A DNA stretch of 64,000 bases from Oceanobacillus jeddahensis (GTDB lineage Bacteria > Bacillota > Bacilli > Bacillales > Amphibacillaceae): assembly GCF_000750635.1 (NCBI RefSeq), contig NZ_CCDM010000006.1:1-64000 (forward strand). Reading direction: 5' to 3'. The notes beneath the pieces were generated by a model that did not search any database, was not told where the DNA came from, and saw only the letters and a program-made list of their open reading frames with translations. Position 1 is the first letter of the stretch. Each line of letters begins with the position of its first letter. Made by a program: the position numbers and the translations under genes. This document shows positions 48,494-57,200 of the stretch, in pieces.

Positions 48494-48645
48494 GTTTATC
48501 ATGGAGAATCATTTGTAAAACGCCTTTCTCAAAATAAAGCATGAAATAAAAATATTCGGGAGGGAGATAACGGACGCTAACTCCCTGAATCACTTAAGGC
48601 CAACTCAGCGGGAAAAAATCCCTGCCGGGTAAAGTTTCGTATTGT
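48494..48645 (-). repeat. R1 intergenic repeat, diverged copy
   Basis: In the same orientation as the copy at 33393-33554. Shared blocks include GGGAGATAACG, CGCTAACTCCCTGAATCACT and AAAGTTTCGT. Many substitutions have weakened the first hairpin. It lies just upstream of the PrpD-like gene. Confidence 0.75.
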
Positions 48646-48708
48646 AGCCCATAAAGCATAAAGCGAGGCTACCATGAGAGAGGGCATTCTATGCTGGAGA
48701 GGGCAAGA

Positions 48709-48799
48709 TTTATCGAGGTGCAGGCGTCCATTATCCCTCATTTCGGTATATTTGGTATTTACCCGATATGGGTCTTACGGACGTTTGCACCTAGATAAA
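48709..48799. repeat. Inverted-repeat element of about 90 bp
   Basis: TTTATCGAGGTGCAGGCGTCC (from 48709) is nearly complementary to GGACGTTTGCACCTAGATAAA (to 48799). Between them lies TTTCGGTATATTTGGTATTTACCCGATATGGG, split by short self-complementary steps, with no ORF. It looks like a small non-autonomous element or structured RNA. It ends 81 bases before the stop of the ornithine cyclodeaminase-like gene. Confidence 0.6.
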
Positions 48800-48879
48800 A
48801 TTTATTAAATTTGTTTATCTATAAATGATTTGTATATTTTTTCATAATTGTGATTTAAAGGTAAAATTAATAACTAGAT

Positions 48880-49932
48880 TTAAAACATCGCAGGCTCGGA
48901 CCATAATTTTACTTCCGTACCAAGTTCTTTTTCTATTGCATTTTTATAAATTCTATAGCTATTAGCTGTATCTGTTGCACAGATTCCAAGTGTAACAAAG
49001 AAAACGGAATCATCTTCACTCTCCCTGCAAACTTGTTTGTTCGTTATTACCTGTCCTAATTCAACAATATCCTCTGATTTTAAGCGACCTGATTTAGTTA
49101 ATTCAGAAAGTGGATACTTATCATCCTTCAAGCGTAATTTATAATCCATGCAGTATTTATTAAAACCTTCCAGAATTGCTTCATCCTTATGATCCCACAT
49201 AGAGACGCCAGAGTGGAATGATCCTTTTTTAATCCATTCTTTAGGAATATATTCATTGTCAAGATTAACATTCGTTGCTGTGTATACAATATCTGATGGA
49301 GCCACAGCTTGCTCGATATCATCACAAATTTCAAAATTGCAACCAAGGTGAGCCCATTTGGAAGCAAACTGTTCAGCTTTATCTTTATTAATATCATAAA
49401 GTCTCACGGTTTTAATATTTTTCATCACTTTGCTTGTTGCCTCGATGTGAGCATTCTGGATCACACCGCATCCAACAAGTCCGACAGATTCTGAATCAGA
49501 GCGTGCACAGTATTTTGCCCCCAGAGCACTTGAGGCACCAGTTCTGAGTGCGCTTACAATTGTGTCATCCATGACTGCAAATGGATATCCAGTATCTTCA
49601 TGATATAAAATGATTATTCCATTTGAACGGGGTGTCTGATAATTTACCGGATTCATTGGATTGCTTGGGATTCCTTTAACCGCCGCAACTTTCATTTCTT
49701 CAGAGCGTATCAGCGAAGCATGTACTCCGATACGTTTTCCAGAATAATTTCCTTCTTCCCATAGCAAATGTAGAAGTTCTGGTTCCACAACTTTTTCTTG
49801 AGCTAACCAAAGATTAACTTTTTCTACATATTCTAAAATCATATCCATGTTTTTAGCCCCAGCCTCAATACATTCTTCCTGAGATAACCAACGTACGTTT
49901 ACTTCCTGATTAGTCGCTGTTTCTGAATTCAA
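48880..49932 (-). CDS. Ornithine cyclodeaminase/mu-crystallin family protein
   Basis: A 350-residue NAD(P)-binding protein. MDDTIVSALRTGASSALGAKY (split: DTIVSALRTGASS) and the Rossmann motif SVGLVGCGVIQNAHIEA are the family's core. Members act as ornithine cyclodeaminases, ketimine reductases or amino-acid dehydrogenases; this one is not close enough to any to be named. TTG start nine bases after GGAGG. It is divergent from the RpiR regulator and faces the same way as the PrpD and GltS genes. Confidence 0.87.
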   Translation of the reverse strand: MNSETATNQEVNVRWLSQEECIEAGAKNMDMILEYVEKVNLWLAQEKVVEPELLHLLWEEGNYSGKRIGVHASLIRSEEMKVAAVKGIPSNPMNPVNYQTPRSNGIIILYHEDTGYPFAVMDDTIVSALRTGASSALGAKYCARSDSESVGLVGCGVIQNAHIEATSKVMKNIKTVRLYDINKDKAEQFASKWAHLGCNFEICDDIEQAVAPSDIVYTATNVNLDNEYIPKEWIKKGSFHSGVSMWDHKDEAILEGFNKYCMDYKLRLKDDKYPLSELTKSGRLKSEDIVELGQVITNKQVCRESEDDSVFFVTLGICATDTANSYRIYKNAIEKELGTEVKLWSEPAMF

Positions 49933-50269
49933 TTTAAAACGCCTCCTGTTTTGTTTGAATTATTTCTAGATATAGAATAATATAAAAATAGATTAAAGTA
50001 AACCATTTTTTAAAAAAATGAATAAAAATAATCCTTTTATGCTTTTTTTCAAATATGATATACTTTTTATAAAGGAAATTTGGTTCTGTTTAATCTGGTT
50101 GATTTATGTCATATCATTCCTTTTTAAAGTAGTATATGAATAATCTAATTCAACCATTTGATATATTGTTATAATTGAAAAAAAGGCTATGAAATCAAGT
50201 ATTATGCAAAATCTAATTCGTTTTGTGGTCTTGCAAATTTACTCCAAATGAAAATAGAAGGGTGATACA
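49933..50269. promoter_or_regulatory. Divergent intergenic region controlling the amino-acid cluster
   Basis: The 337-bp AT-rich gap has a TATAAT at 50170-50175, 95 bases before the RpiR gene, with a poor -35 (TTCAAC at 50149). No palindromic operator or terminator was seen. It is the likely control region for the OCD-like gene on one side and the RpiR gene on the other. Confidence 0.4.
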
Positions 50270-51124
50270 ATGGAGGATAAACAGCAGGAAGTATTGAAGA
50301 GTATCTTAAATATTAAAGAAGATTTGCCGAAAAAACAGAAGCAATTATGTGATTACATGGTCGAAAACTTTGAGTCACTTGAAATGTATACTTTATCTGA
50401 ACTATCGCAAAAAGCGAACGTAGGCGTTTCCACAATTATGCGGGTTATAAAGGAAATAGGATTTGAGAGTTATAAGGAATTAAGAAAGCAAATTCATGAA
50501 GAAGTAACTAGCTCACGGACAACTTGGTGGCATATGCAGAAATCATTTGAGAATATTAAAGAAAGTCATGTCCTAACAGATGTGTGGAAAGAGGTTAATG
50601 ATTTAGTGGAGCAGACAATTACCAAGGCAATTATGAGCGAATTTGATCGCGCGGTAAAGTTAATGCTTCAGTCTAGAAATATAAGTATACTTGGTCTTCG
50701 TTCTTCGAAGGCATCAGCAATTTATTTTGGACACTTGTTAGAAGAATTTTATCCTAATATTATACAGCTTAGTCATGAAAGTGATCTGATTTATGATAGA
50801 GTATTTCGTCTCACTGAGAATGATTTACTTGTACTTGTTAATAATGCTCCCTATACTAAATTAAGCGTGGAAATTGCAAAATTTTGTTATGATCGTCAAA
50901 TTCCAGTAATTCTCATTACAGACAATCTATCTGGGCCAGCTTCATCTTATAGCTCTATTGTTCTTCATACTAGAGGCAGTGAAAAGCAATATTCTATTAT
51001 TCCAACGATAGCTATTTTAGAATCACTTGTGATTGAATTTGGGCGTGAGAAATCAGATACTTCCATTTCACAGTTAGAAGAGTTAGGTAATATTTTGAGT
51101 AAACGAAATATTCACTATTATTGA
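50270..51124 (+). CDS. MurR/RpiR family transcriptional regulator
   Basis: A 284-residue regulator with an RpiR helix-turn-helix (about 16-85, KQKQLCDYMVENFESLEMYT and VSTIMRVIKEIGFESYKELR) and an SIS domain (130-260). Unusually, the SIS domain has SILGLRSSKASAIYF in place of the usual glycine-rich GxGxS start, so its ligand may not be a sugar phosphate. Position between the OCD-like and M20 genes suggests it controls them. GAAGGG precedes the ATG. Confidence 0.85.
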   Translation: MEDKQQEVLKSILNIKEDLPKKQKQLCDYMVENFESLEMYTLSELSQKANVGVSTIMRVIKEIGFESYKELRKQIHEEVTSSRTTWWHMQKSFENIKESHVLTDVWKEVNDLVEQTITKAIMSEFDRAVKLMLQSRNISILGLRSSKASAIYFGHLLEEFYPNIIQLSHESDLIYDRVFRLTENDLLVLVNNAPYTKLSVEIAKFCYDRQIPVILITDNLSGPASSYSSIVLHTRGSEKQYSIIPTIAILESLVIEFGREKSDTSISQLEELGNILSKRNIHYY

Positions 51125-51301
51125 ATGATACATGATAAAAAAATTTATAGAAACAACATTATAATTGGGAGAATATCATAAAGATGATAATGTTATTTTT
51201 GATATGACGAAAAGAAAATTCCATGCCTTAGCCTAGAAATTTCTTTAATATACGTGTAATAATAGAAGAGTGAGGATGAAAAAAGAGGAGAGTTAGTAAC
51301 A

Positions 51302-52744
51302 ATGAATGAAAAAGTTATCAACCAAATCGAAGAAATTATTGAACAGAAGCGAAAAGCTTTCTTTAAAGTAAGTGATCAGATTTGGGAAACCCCTGAAATA
51401 CGTTTCGAAGAAGAAAAATCCTTTAAATACTCGGCTGATTTTATGGAAGAACAAGGCTTTCAAGTAGAACGAGGAGTAGTTGACATTCCTACTGCATTTA
51501 CTGCAAGTTTTGGAGATAACGGCCCCGTCATTGCGATATTAGGGGAGTATGATGCTTTACCTGGACTAAGTCAAAAAGCCGGTGTAACAGAGTTTGATCC
51601 AGTACAAGCTTATGGTCCCGGGCATGGTTGTGGTCATAACTTGCTTGGCGTGGGTTCGATGTCTGCAGCTGTTGCTGTAAAAGAATACTTAGAGAAAAAT
51701 AAATTAAAAGGAACGATCCGTTATTATGGCTGTCCGGCAGAAGAAAGTGGTTATGCCAAAACATATATGGTCAAAGCAGGATTGTTCGATGATGTAGCGG
51801 CATCTTTTTCCTGGCATCCGCATTACACAAATAGTTTATTTCATGGACCATCACTGGCAGTTCTCCATTCTACCTTTACTTTTAAAGGGATAAGCTCTCA
51901 CGCAGCAGCTTCTCCAGAGCTGGGAAGGAGTGCATTAGATGCAGTGGAACTGATGAATGTCGGTGCTAACTATATGCGTGAACATATGATTGATGAAGCA
52001 CGTGTCCATTATGCAATTACGAATTCTGGAGGCATGTCTCCAAATGTTGTCCAAAAAGAAGCAGAGGTTTCTTATTTTGTACGTGCTCCGCATGCAGACC
52101 AGGTACGGGCTTTGTTTAAACGCCTCACAAAGATCGCAGAAGGTGCTGCTTTAATGACAGAAACTTCGATGGATTACCGGATCGAAGGTGTATGCTCTAA
52201 TCTTGTTCAAAATGCGACGTTAGATAAGCTACTTCATAAAAACATGAAAGCTCTGGAACACCCGCATTTTACAGATGAAGAGCTGGAATTAAGCAAGAAA
52301 TATTATCAGACATTAAATGAGGATGATATTGCTTTTGCTGCATCCCTGGTCGGTAAAAAAAAAGCGAAGGAACTTGCTGCGCGTCCGCTTATTCATGAAG
52401 TTGATGCCTATCGCGAGGCTCCAGCGTATGTAAAAGGATCAGGATCTACGGATGTGGGAGCAGTCAGCTGGATAACACCTACTGCCCAGCTGATGGCGGC
52501 AACTTGGAGTTTCGGTACACCATTCCATACATGGCAGGTCGTGTCTCAAGGGAAAACTTCCTATGCAAAAAAGGGAATGCTTTTTGCAGGAAAAGCAATC
52601 GCCAGCACTATCATTGATGTTTTGCAAAACCCAGAGATACTGGAGGATGCTGCTAAAGAGCTTCGTGACCGTGAAGCAGGTCCGGAAAACTATGTGTCCT
52701 TGCTCCCGGAGGGTCAGGATCTACCTTATATGCTTCGTAAGTGA
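51302..52744 (+). CDS. M20 family amidohydrolase, AbgB-like
   Basis: A 480-residue metallopeptidase-fold enzyme (M20D). Metal-binding regions are GPGHGCGHNLLG near residue 102, CPAEESGYAK near 144 and SWHPHYTN near 172. Length and pattern match the B subunit of p-aminobenzoyl-glutamate hydrolase (AbgB), whose partner AbgA is absent here. It hydrolyses an N-acyl amino acid or peptide-like amide. GAGGAGAG precedes the ATG. It probably works with the GltS-like uptake system across the divergent region. Confidence 0.87.
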   Translation: MNEKVINQIEEIIEQKRKAFFKVSDQIWETPEIRFEEEKSFKYSADFMEEQGFQVERGVVDIPTAFTASFGDNGPVIAILGEYDALPGLSQKAGVTEFDPVQAYGPGHGCGHNLLGVGSMSAAVAVKEYLEKNKLKGTIRYYGCPAEESGYAKTYMVKAGLFDDVAASFSWHPHYTNSLFHGPSLAVLHSTFTFKGISSHAAASPELGRSALDAVELMNVGANYMREHMIDEARVHYAITNSGGMSPNVVQKEAEVSYFVRAPHADQVRALFKRLTKIAEGAALMTETSMDYRIEGVCSNLVQNATLDKLLHKNMKALEHPHFTDEELELSKKYYQTLNEDDIAFAASLVGKKKAKELAARPLIHEVDAYREAPAYVKGSGSTDVGAVSWITPTAQLMAATWSFGTPFHTWQVVSQGKTSYAKKGMLFAGKAIASTIIDVLQNPEILEDAAKELRDREAGPENYVSLLPEGQDLPYMLRK

Positions 52745-52807
52745 ACTGGAAAGAGGTAATCTTGCGAAAGTAAGATAAGAACACGAAACACCAAATCACT
52801 CATTATG

Positions 52808-52877
52808 AAATGTTCCCTTTATCGCTGCTGACAGAGAAATACGAAAACCGCTTAAATACGATAATGGGAGCATTTTA
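52808..52877. terminator. Putative bidirectional terminator
   Basis: AAATGTTCCCTTTATCG (52808-52824) pairs with CGATAATGGGAGCATTT (52859-52875) with two mismatches. It separates the convergent M20 and CBO0543-like genes. The loop of 34 bases is long, so strength is uncertain. Confidence 0.5.
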
Positions 52878-53423
52878 CTATTCATAATACCGGTCCAGCT
52901 GCTTGAATTTATTAACCACGAATTTAAATACAATCGCTATTAGAATATAAGGAAAAAAGGAATAGATATGTTTCCAACTATGCAATTCATATATTTGTAA
53001 CCACACTAAAAGTGGTTCCAGTATAAATGCGAAAACAAAAGCATTTATGGTAGAGGCAATTAAAAAGGATTTCCATGTATGAAAATACTGATAGACAAGC
53101 ATATAAATAATAGGCATTTGTATGGTATGTATCTCAGCAATCTGAGAAACAGGTAATAATGTATTAGTATAATGCCATAACATTAGTGAGACACCTATTG
53201 CATCCCCTATCACTCCTGTTGCTGTTACAAAAAAACCGTATGTGACAATCTCAAATATTCTCTTTTTATCTAAAAAAATAAGCCATACAACAAAAATACC
53301 AACAGTGGTAATAACAAGAATCCACCAACTGATGGTAAATAAGTTTTCGTGTAACCAGTACCCCATTCTTGTATCTCTATACTGCTGGAATGTTTCAACA
53401 ACATCACTCCAAGTAGATTGCAT
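52878..53423 (-). CDS. CBO0543-family membrane protein, copy 2
   Basis: A 181-residue protein with five predicted helices. It is a paralogue of the protein at 54862-55410 with the same length and shared blocks (YWLHENLFT, WWILVITT, LDKKRIFEI, IEPLLVWLQIYE-like). The CBO0543 family occurs in Bacilli and Clostridia and has no established function. Start: ATG at 53423 seven bases after GGAGTGG, which matches the copy; the ATG 18 bases upstream is less likely. Confidence 0.75.
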   Translation of the reverse strand: MQSTWSDVVETFQQYRDTRMGYWLHENLFTISWWILVITTVGIFVVWLIFLDKKRIFEIVTYGFFVTATGVIGDAIGVSLMLWHYTNTLLPVSQIAEIHTIQMPIIYMLVYQYFHTWKSFLIASTINAFVFAFILEPLLVWLQIYELHSWKHIYSFFPYILIAIVFKFVVNKFKQLDRYYE

Positions 53424-53478
53424 GTATACCCACTCCTTCATTTATAGCAAAAATAAAATGTTGAATATAGATCCATAA

Positions 53479-53940
53479 TCATTTTACTTTTGCTACGCCT
53501 AATGCAAGATGTTCCCATAGAATATTTTCTACTAACTCAGCCATAGTTTTTTCACAATCAATAATAAGAATGACCTCCGGACGTTTTCCTTTTAAAAGTC
53601 TTTTTCGCTTCTTAACAACCTTTAATGTAAACAGTCTGATAGCGAATCCTATAACAAATCCAATAAATGCAAAAATCAAGCCCCAATAAATCGGCCCCCA
53701 CGCTAATTCAAAACCAATACTGGTTCCGAAGACAGAAAAAGCCGTAGCAAGCGCTACCCCTATATCAATCAATGAGGTGCCATCAGAGCTATGCAAACTA
53801 TCAAATAATTTGCGATCTTCACTTCGGTTATCAAGGGGAACCGCATAAATGCTCGTTTTTGAAATGCCATTTTTTTCTAAGGTCGCAATGGCCATTTCTA
53901 CATAAATATTATTTTCCAGCGCCGCGTAAACTTGCATCAT
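53479..53940 (-). CDS. Small membrane protein of unknown function
   Basis: A 153-residue protein with a soluble N-terminal part (MQVYAALENNIYVEMAIATL), two hydrophobic segments (about 62-80 and 85-105) and a basic linker (VVKKRKRLLKGKR) before a soluble tail. The N-terminal part recalls ferredoxin-like domains of YflT-type stress proteins, but this is only an impression. Its ATG overlaps the stop of the preceding gene by one base (TAATG), which shows coupling. Confidence 0.7.
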   Translation of the reverse strand: MMQVYAALENNIYVEMAIATLEKNGISKTSIYAVPLDNRSEDRKLFDSLHSSDGTSLIDIGVALATAFSVFGTSIGFELAWGPIYWGLIFAFIGFVIGFAIRLFTLKVVKKRKRLLKGKRPEVILIIDCEKTMAELVENILWEHLALGVAKVK

Positions 53941-54731
53941 TATTCATTCACTTTCTCACCCTTTAGAATTTGAAAATTGGAGTCCTGGTAATTGTCCTTT
54001 AAAAATCTACGTTGTTCTTTTTCAAAAAGTTTATTATTTTCCACCGTATTTACATACGCATCATAAATCGAAAATCCATATATAGAAGGTAACATAAGCA
54101 AAAATTCCTCTCTTAACACAGCAGTTGACTGACTGAGGTCGCCTAAAATCAAAAGTGTGACAGCTTCAAGGAGATGTGACCAATACAAAAAGATAACAGC
54201 CCAGCTAATGACAAAAAGAGCCGTAACAAGTCTATGAATATAGAGCTGTCCCAAACCTGGGACAAAAGCTGACCAAATGGCCGCCATCATAGGGTTTCTT
54301 TTATCTAAGTAGTTGATTTCCATCGATCCGATACTAAATAGGTTGAAGTGATGATCTTCACGCTCTGCAAGCATATAAACTTTGTTCATATCTACCGTAG
54401 TACGGTGACTATCCCATATAGCAAAAAAATAGACGGGTAAATAGGCTAAAAGCCAGCGAGAATCCAGCACATTCGTAGCCATATCAAATTTGCCTTGAAA
54501 TGAATAAAGAATAGCCAAATTCACGTTCGCATTTAAATTAATAAAAACTTCCCAAATAAATAGGACAAATCCGCGAAGATACTTCGACAAAAGCAGATGA
54601 CCAAACCCTGGATAAGCTGCGCTCCACCAAGCAATGATGGAGGGACTTCTTAAATGAAGCTGCGTGGTACCAAGAATGCTGACATGGGCTTTATAACGTC
54701 TGGCGGTATTATTGGTTACATGATTATCCAT
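53940..54731 (-). CDS. Multi-pass membrane protein with two related halves
   Basis: A 263-residue protein in which the same pattern appears twice: IAWWSAAYPGFGHLLLSKYLRGF at about 30 and AAIWSAFVPGLGQLYIHRLVTAL at about 160. Both have a small PGFG/PGLG turn, then a helix, then a block FAIWDSHRTT or FSIYDAYVNT. The protein at 55572-56078 carries one such unit. I know no established function; relatives are found near sporulation and germination genes in Bacillaceae. Start: ATG at 54731 after GGAGACC; the open frame to 54764 has no site. Confidence 0.72.
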   Translation of the reverse strand: MDNHVTNNTARRYKAHVSILGTTQLHLRSPSIIAWWSAAYPGFGHLLLSKYLRGFVLFIWEVFINLNANVNLAILYSFQGKFDMATNVLDSRWLLAYLPVYFFAIWDSHRTTVDMNKVYMLAEREDHHFNLFSIGSMEINYLDKRNPMMAAIWSAFVPGLGQLYIHRLVTALFVISWAVIFLYWSHLLEAVTLLILGDLSQSTAVLREEFLLMLPSIYGFSIYDAYVNTVENNKLFEKEQRRFLKDNYQDSNFQILKGEKVNE

Positions 54732-54861
54732 GAAGGGTCTCCTCGTTTTCCTGTTTTCTAACATCTTTTCCTTTTATCAAATGTTTTATACAGAATGTCC
54801 TATAAAAAGGAAATATGAGGAAATGGACAATCAGGCGTTAAATTTTATATACGAAAAATTG

Positions 54862-55410
54862 CTATCCATCATAATTCTGGTCCATTTTCTTGAACTTATG
54901 AATGAGGAATTTGAATCCAACAGCTATCAGAATATAGGGAATAAATGAATAGATAAATTTCCAATGAATCGTTTCATATATTTGTAACCATACTAAAGTC
55001 GGTTCGAACACAAATGCGAAAATAAATGCATTGATGGTGGAGGCAATGAAAAAAGCTTTCCATCCAGGGAAATATTGATAGATAAGCATGTAAATAAAAG
55101 GCATTTGTATTCTGTGTATTTCAACAATGAGAGGTAAGGGAAATAATGTGTTTGGATAAATCCATAACCACAACATAACGCCTATTGCATCACCTATCAT
55201 GGCTACGGATGCGACAAAAAATCCATATGTAATAATCTCGAATATTCGCTTTTTATCTAGAAGAATCAGCCATATAATTAAAACAATAATGGTTGTAACG
55301 AGAAGAATCCACCAACTGGAAGTAAATAGGTTCTCATGTAACCAATATTCCGTTTTTATGTCCATAGTCTGCTTCGTCAATTCCTTAACATCTTGCCAAT
55401 TGGGCTGCAT
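54862..55410 (-). CDS. CBO0543-family membrane protein, copy 1
   Basis: A 182-residue, five-helix protein, paralogue of 52878-53423 with YWLHENLFTSSWWILLVTT and EPTLVWLQIYETIHWKFIYSFIPYILI (split: EPTLVWLQIYE). The two copies are collinear over almost all residues. Function unknown. It is in the same strand run as its neighbours. GGAG precedes the ATG. Confidence 0.75.
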   Translation of the reverse strand: MQPNWQDVKELTKQTMDIKTEYWLHENLFTSSWWILLVTTIIVLIIWLILLDKKRIFEIITYGFFVASVAMIGDAIGVMLWLWIYPNTLFPLPLIVEIHRIQMPFIYMLIYQYFPGWKAFFIASTINAFIFAFVFEPTLVWLQIYETIHWKFIYSFIPYILIAVGFKFLIHKFKKMDQNYDG

Positions 55411-55510
55411 ACTTGCACACGCTCCTAAGCTTGAATTAACTCATGTTTTTAAGGCCGATATATAATGTCGTGTGTCTCCCAGATTTAGGAGACCTCTGCA
55501 GATGATAAAG

Positions 55511-55547
55511 GAAAAAAGCTGCTGTCTAAAAATTACAGCATTTTTTT
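55511..55547 (-). terminator. Terminator of the DUF3231/membrane protein unit
   Basis: GCTGCTGT/ACAGCA with flanking A- and T-runs on both sides forms a hairpin. It lies 25 bases past the stop of the gene ending at 55572 on the minus strand. Confidence 0.75.
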
Positions 55548-55571
55548 CCGTTAAACTCCAAACAAGCATTT

Positions 55572-56078
55572 TCACACAACTTCTTCCGCTTCATCATCAG
55601 CATATATTTTCAACAAAATCCACCTTATAATCCCGCCAACAGCTAAACCAATCGGCGTAGAAATAATTGGAACCCACAATGGGCCGATTAATGCGCCGAA
55701 AAGGGTTAATGTCGGTGAAAAAATTAATCCTACTGTCACCATGTAGGCTGTAAAAGCAAGTGGCAGATAAGCAAAGGCTTTTTTCCCGCCGCCTGCGCTC
55801 CTATAAGCATCCCAAATAGCGTAGAAGTATAAACAAGGATAAAACATTAACCACAAATAGTTGGTTTGTGCGATTGCTTCTTCAATTCTAAGATGAAAGC
55901 TCAAAATAATAATGGTGTTCAAATTTCCCATCACATTAATTAAGATTTCCAATCCAATAAATAGAATACCCTTTAGATAATGGCAATTTAGTAACTGTGC
56001 GAACCCGGGCAAAGCGATGCTCCAGAGTACCGCTTCGAGTTTCTTGCTTTTTTTAGTTAGTTTTGTCTCCGTAGACAT
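55572..56078 (-). CDS. Membrane protein with one PGFAQ-type unit
   Basis: A 168-residue protein with four or five hydrophobic segments. ALPGFAQLLNCHYLKGILFIGLEILINVMGNLN (split: ALPGFAQLLNCHYLKGILF, GLEILINV) matches half of the 53940-54731 protein. It ends in an acidic tail (DDEAEEVV). Function unknown; part of the spore-linked block. Start: ATG at 56078, nine bases after GGAG; the open frame to 56117 is less supported. Confidence 0.72.
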   Translation of the reverse strand: MSTETKLTKKSKKLEAVLWSIALPGFAQLLNCHYLKGILFIGLEILINVMGNLNTIIILSFHLRIEEAIAQTNYLWLMFYPCLYFYAIWDAYRSAGGGKKAFAYLPLAFTAYMVTVGLIFSPTLTLFGALIGPLWVPIISTPIGLAVGGIIRWILLKIYADDEAEEVV

Positions 56079-56132
56079 AACTACTCCGTAAACTCTTTCT
56101 GTGAAATGGAGAAGCATATCTTTTTCATATTT

Positions 56133-57148
56133 TTACCCCTTTCTCTTTTCTGTCTTCGCTAACTCTTCTCTATCAACCATCCGCGGCGGTTCTTCCAACC
56201 AGCCATTATCAATCAGGATATTGGCGCCATCTTCTGCGTAAAGTAAGGTTTCTCCAACCAAACGGATATAATTTGCTCCGATGTCTTTTCTGGTTTGGGT
56301 GGACATACTAAAACCATAAAAGCCGATACCTAGTGTAGTCATGCCCGTTGTATGAAGCATCATCAATTTATCGGAAAAAGGGGAAACCTCCGCAGAATCT
56401 GTTACCAAGGAATCGGAGCCCATTGGAACGGAAACATCACTTCCTTGTAATAATTCACTGAATATATTCACATGTTTTTTAGCAATATTGATGCCCCTTA
56501 ATAGATAGGATCTAACTTCTTTTGACTTTGCCACCTGGCTAAATCCGGTTAAAATAGCGGCGCCCAATGCATTTCGCTCAATGTCGGAATATAATGTTGT
56601 GATTTCCTGGGCTAATAACGGTCTGCGATCACCTAACCATCCCTTAAGGAAGTTTTGCTTTTTCACAAAATCCACCTTTTTTGGAATAGGAATGGAAGGG
56701 GGCGGACGAACGTGCCGTGGGCCAGCGAAATTTGGGTCGCCTTGTGATGAATTGCATGACAATCCTGGAATCCTTTACTGAAGAAATCGTAAACATCCTC
56801 ACGGGCACTGCTACTTATAGCCGCCGTCATAACGGTCATCCCCAGCATGCCAAAATTTAAAGCATGCTGGAGCATATAGCCGTCTGTGTATAACTTTTGT
56901 GCTTGGATATTTACATCTTCATCCGTAAGTCCTTGGGGTACGGGATGATTTTCATTGATTAGAAAATGTTTGAGCTTCCCTAAGTGATCTTGACACACAT
57001 TAAATATATCGTCGATCAACGGACGTATTTCCTCATTTTCCACCTTCTCCTTAAAATAAGTGAATACAGTATTGTTAAGGCTGGCGTTCATATAAGCTCT
57101 CCATATGAGGGAGATCTCTGCTGCTGTTAAATTTATTTTATTGTCCAT
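56133..57148 (-). pseudogene. DUF3231 gene with a frameshift in a C-run
   Basis: The 5' half (56663-57148, MDNKINLTAAEISLIWRAY) and the 3' half (to 56133) are two frames of one DUF3231 gene. The complete neighbour gene at 57201-58220 has both halves in one protein. The frames meet at five Cs in the coding strand (56698-56702). Adding one C would read FVRPPSIPIPKKV and continue into GWLGDRRPLLAQEI. The restored product would be about 338 residues. The loss is either real or a homopolymer error. DUF3231 proteins are Bacillus-specific and linked to spores, without a known activity. Confidence 0.85.
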
Positions 57149-57200
57149 GTTTTCCCGCCTCCTAGTTAACGTTTATCTGTTTAAAAAGTACATAGGTGAA

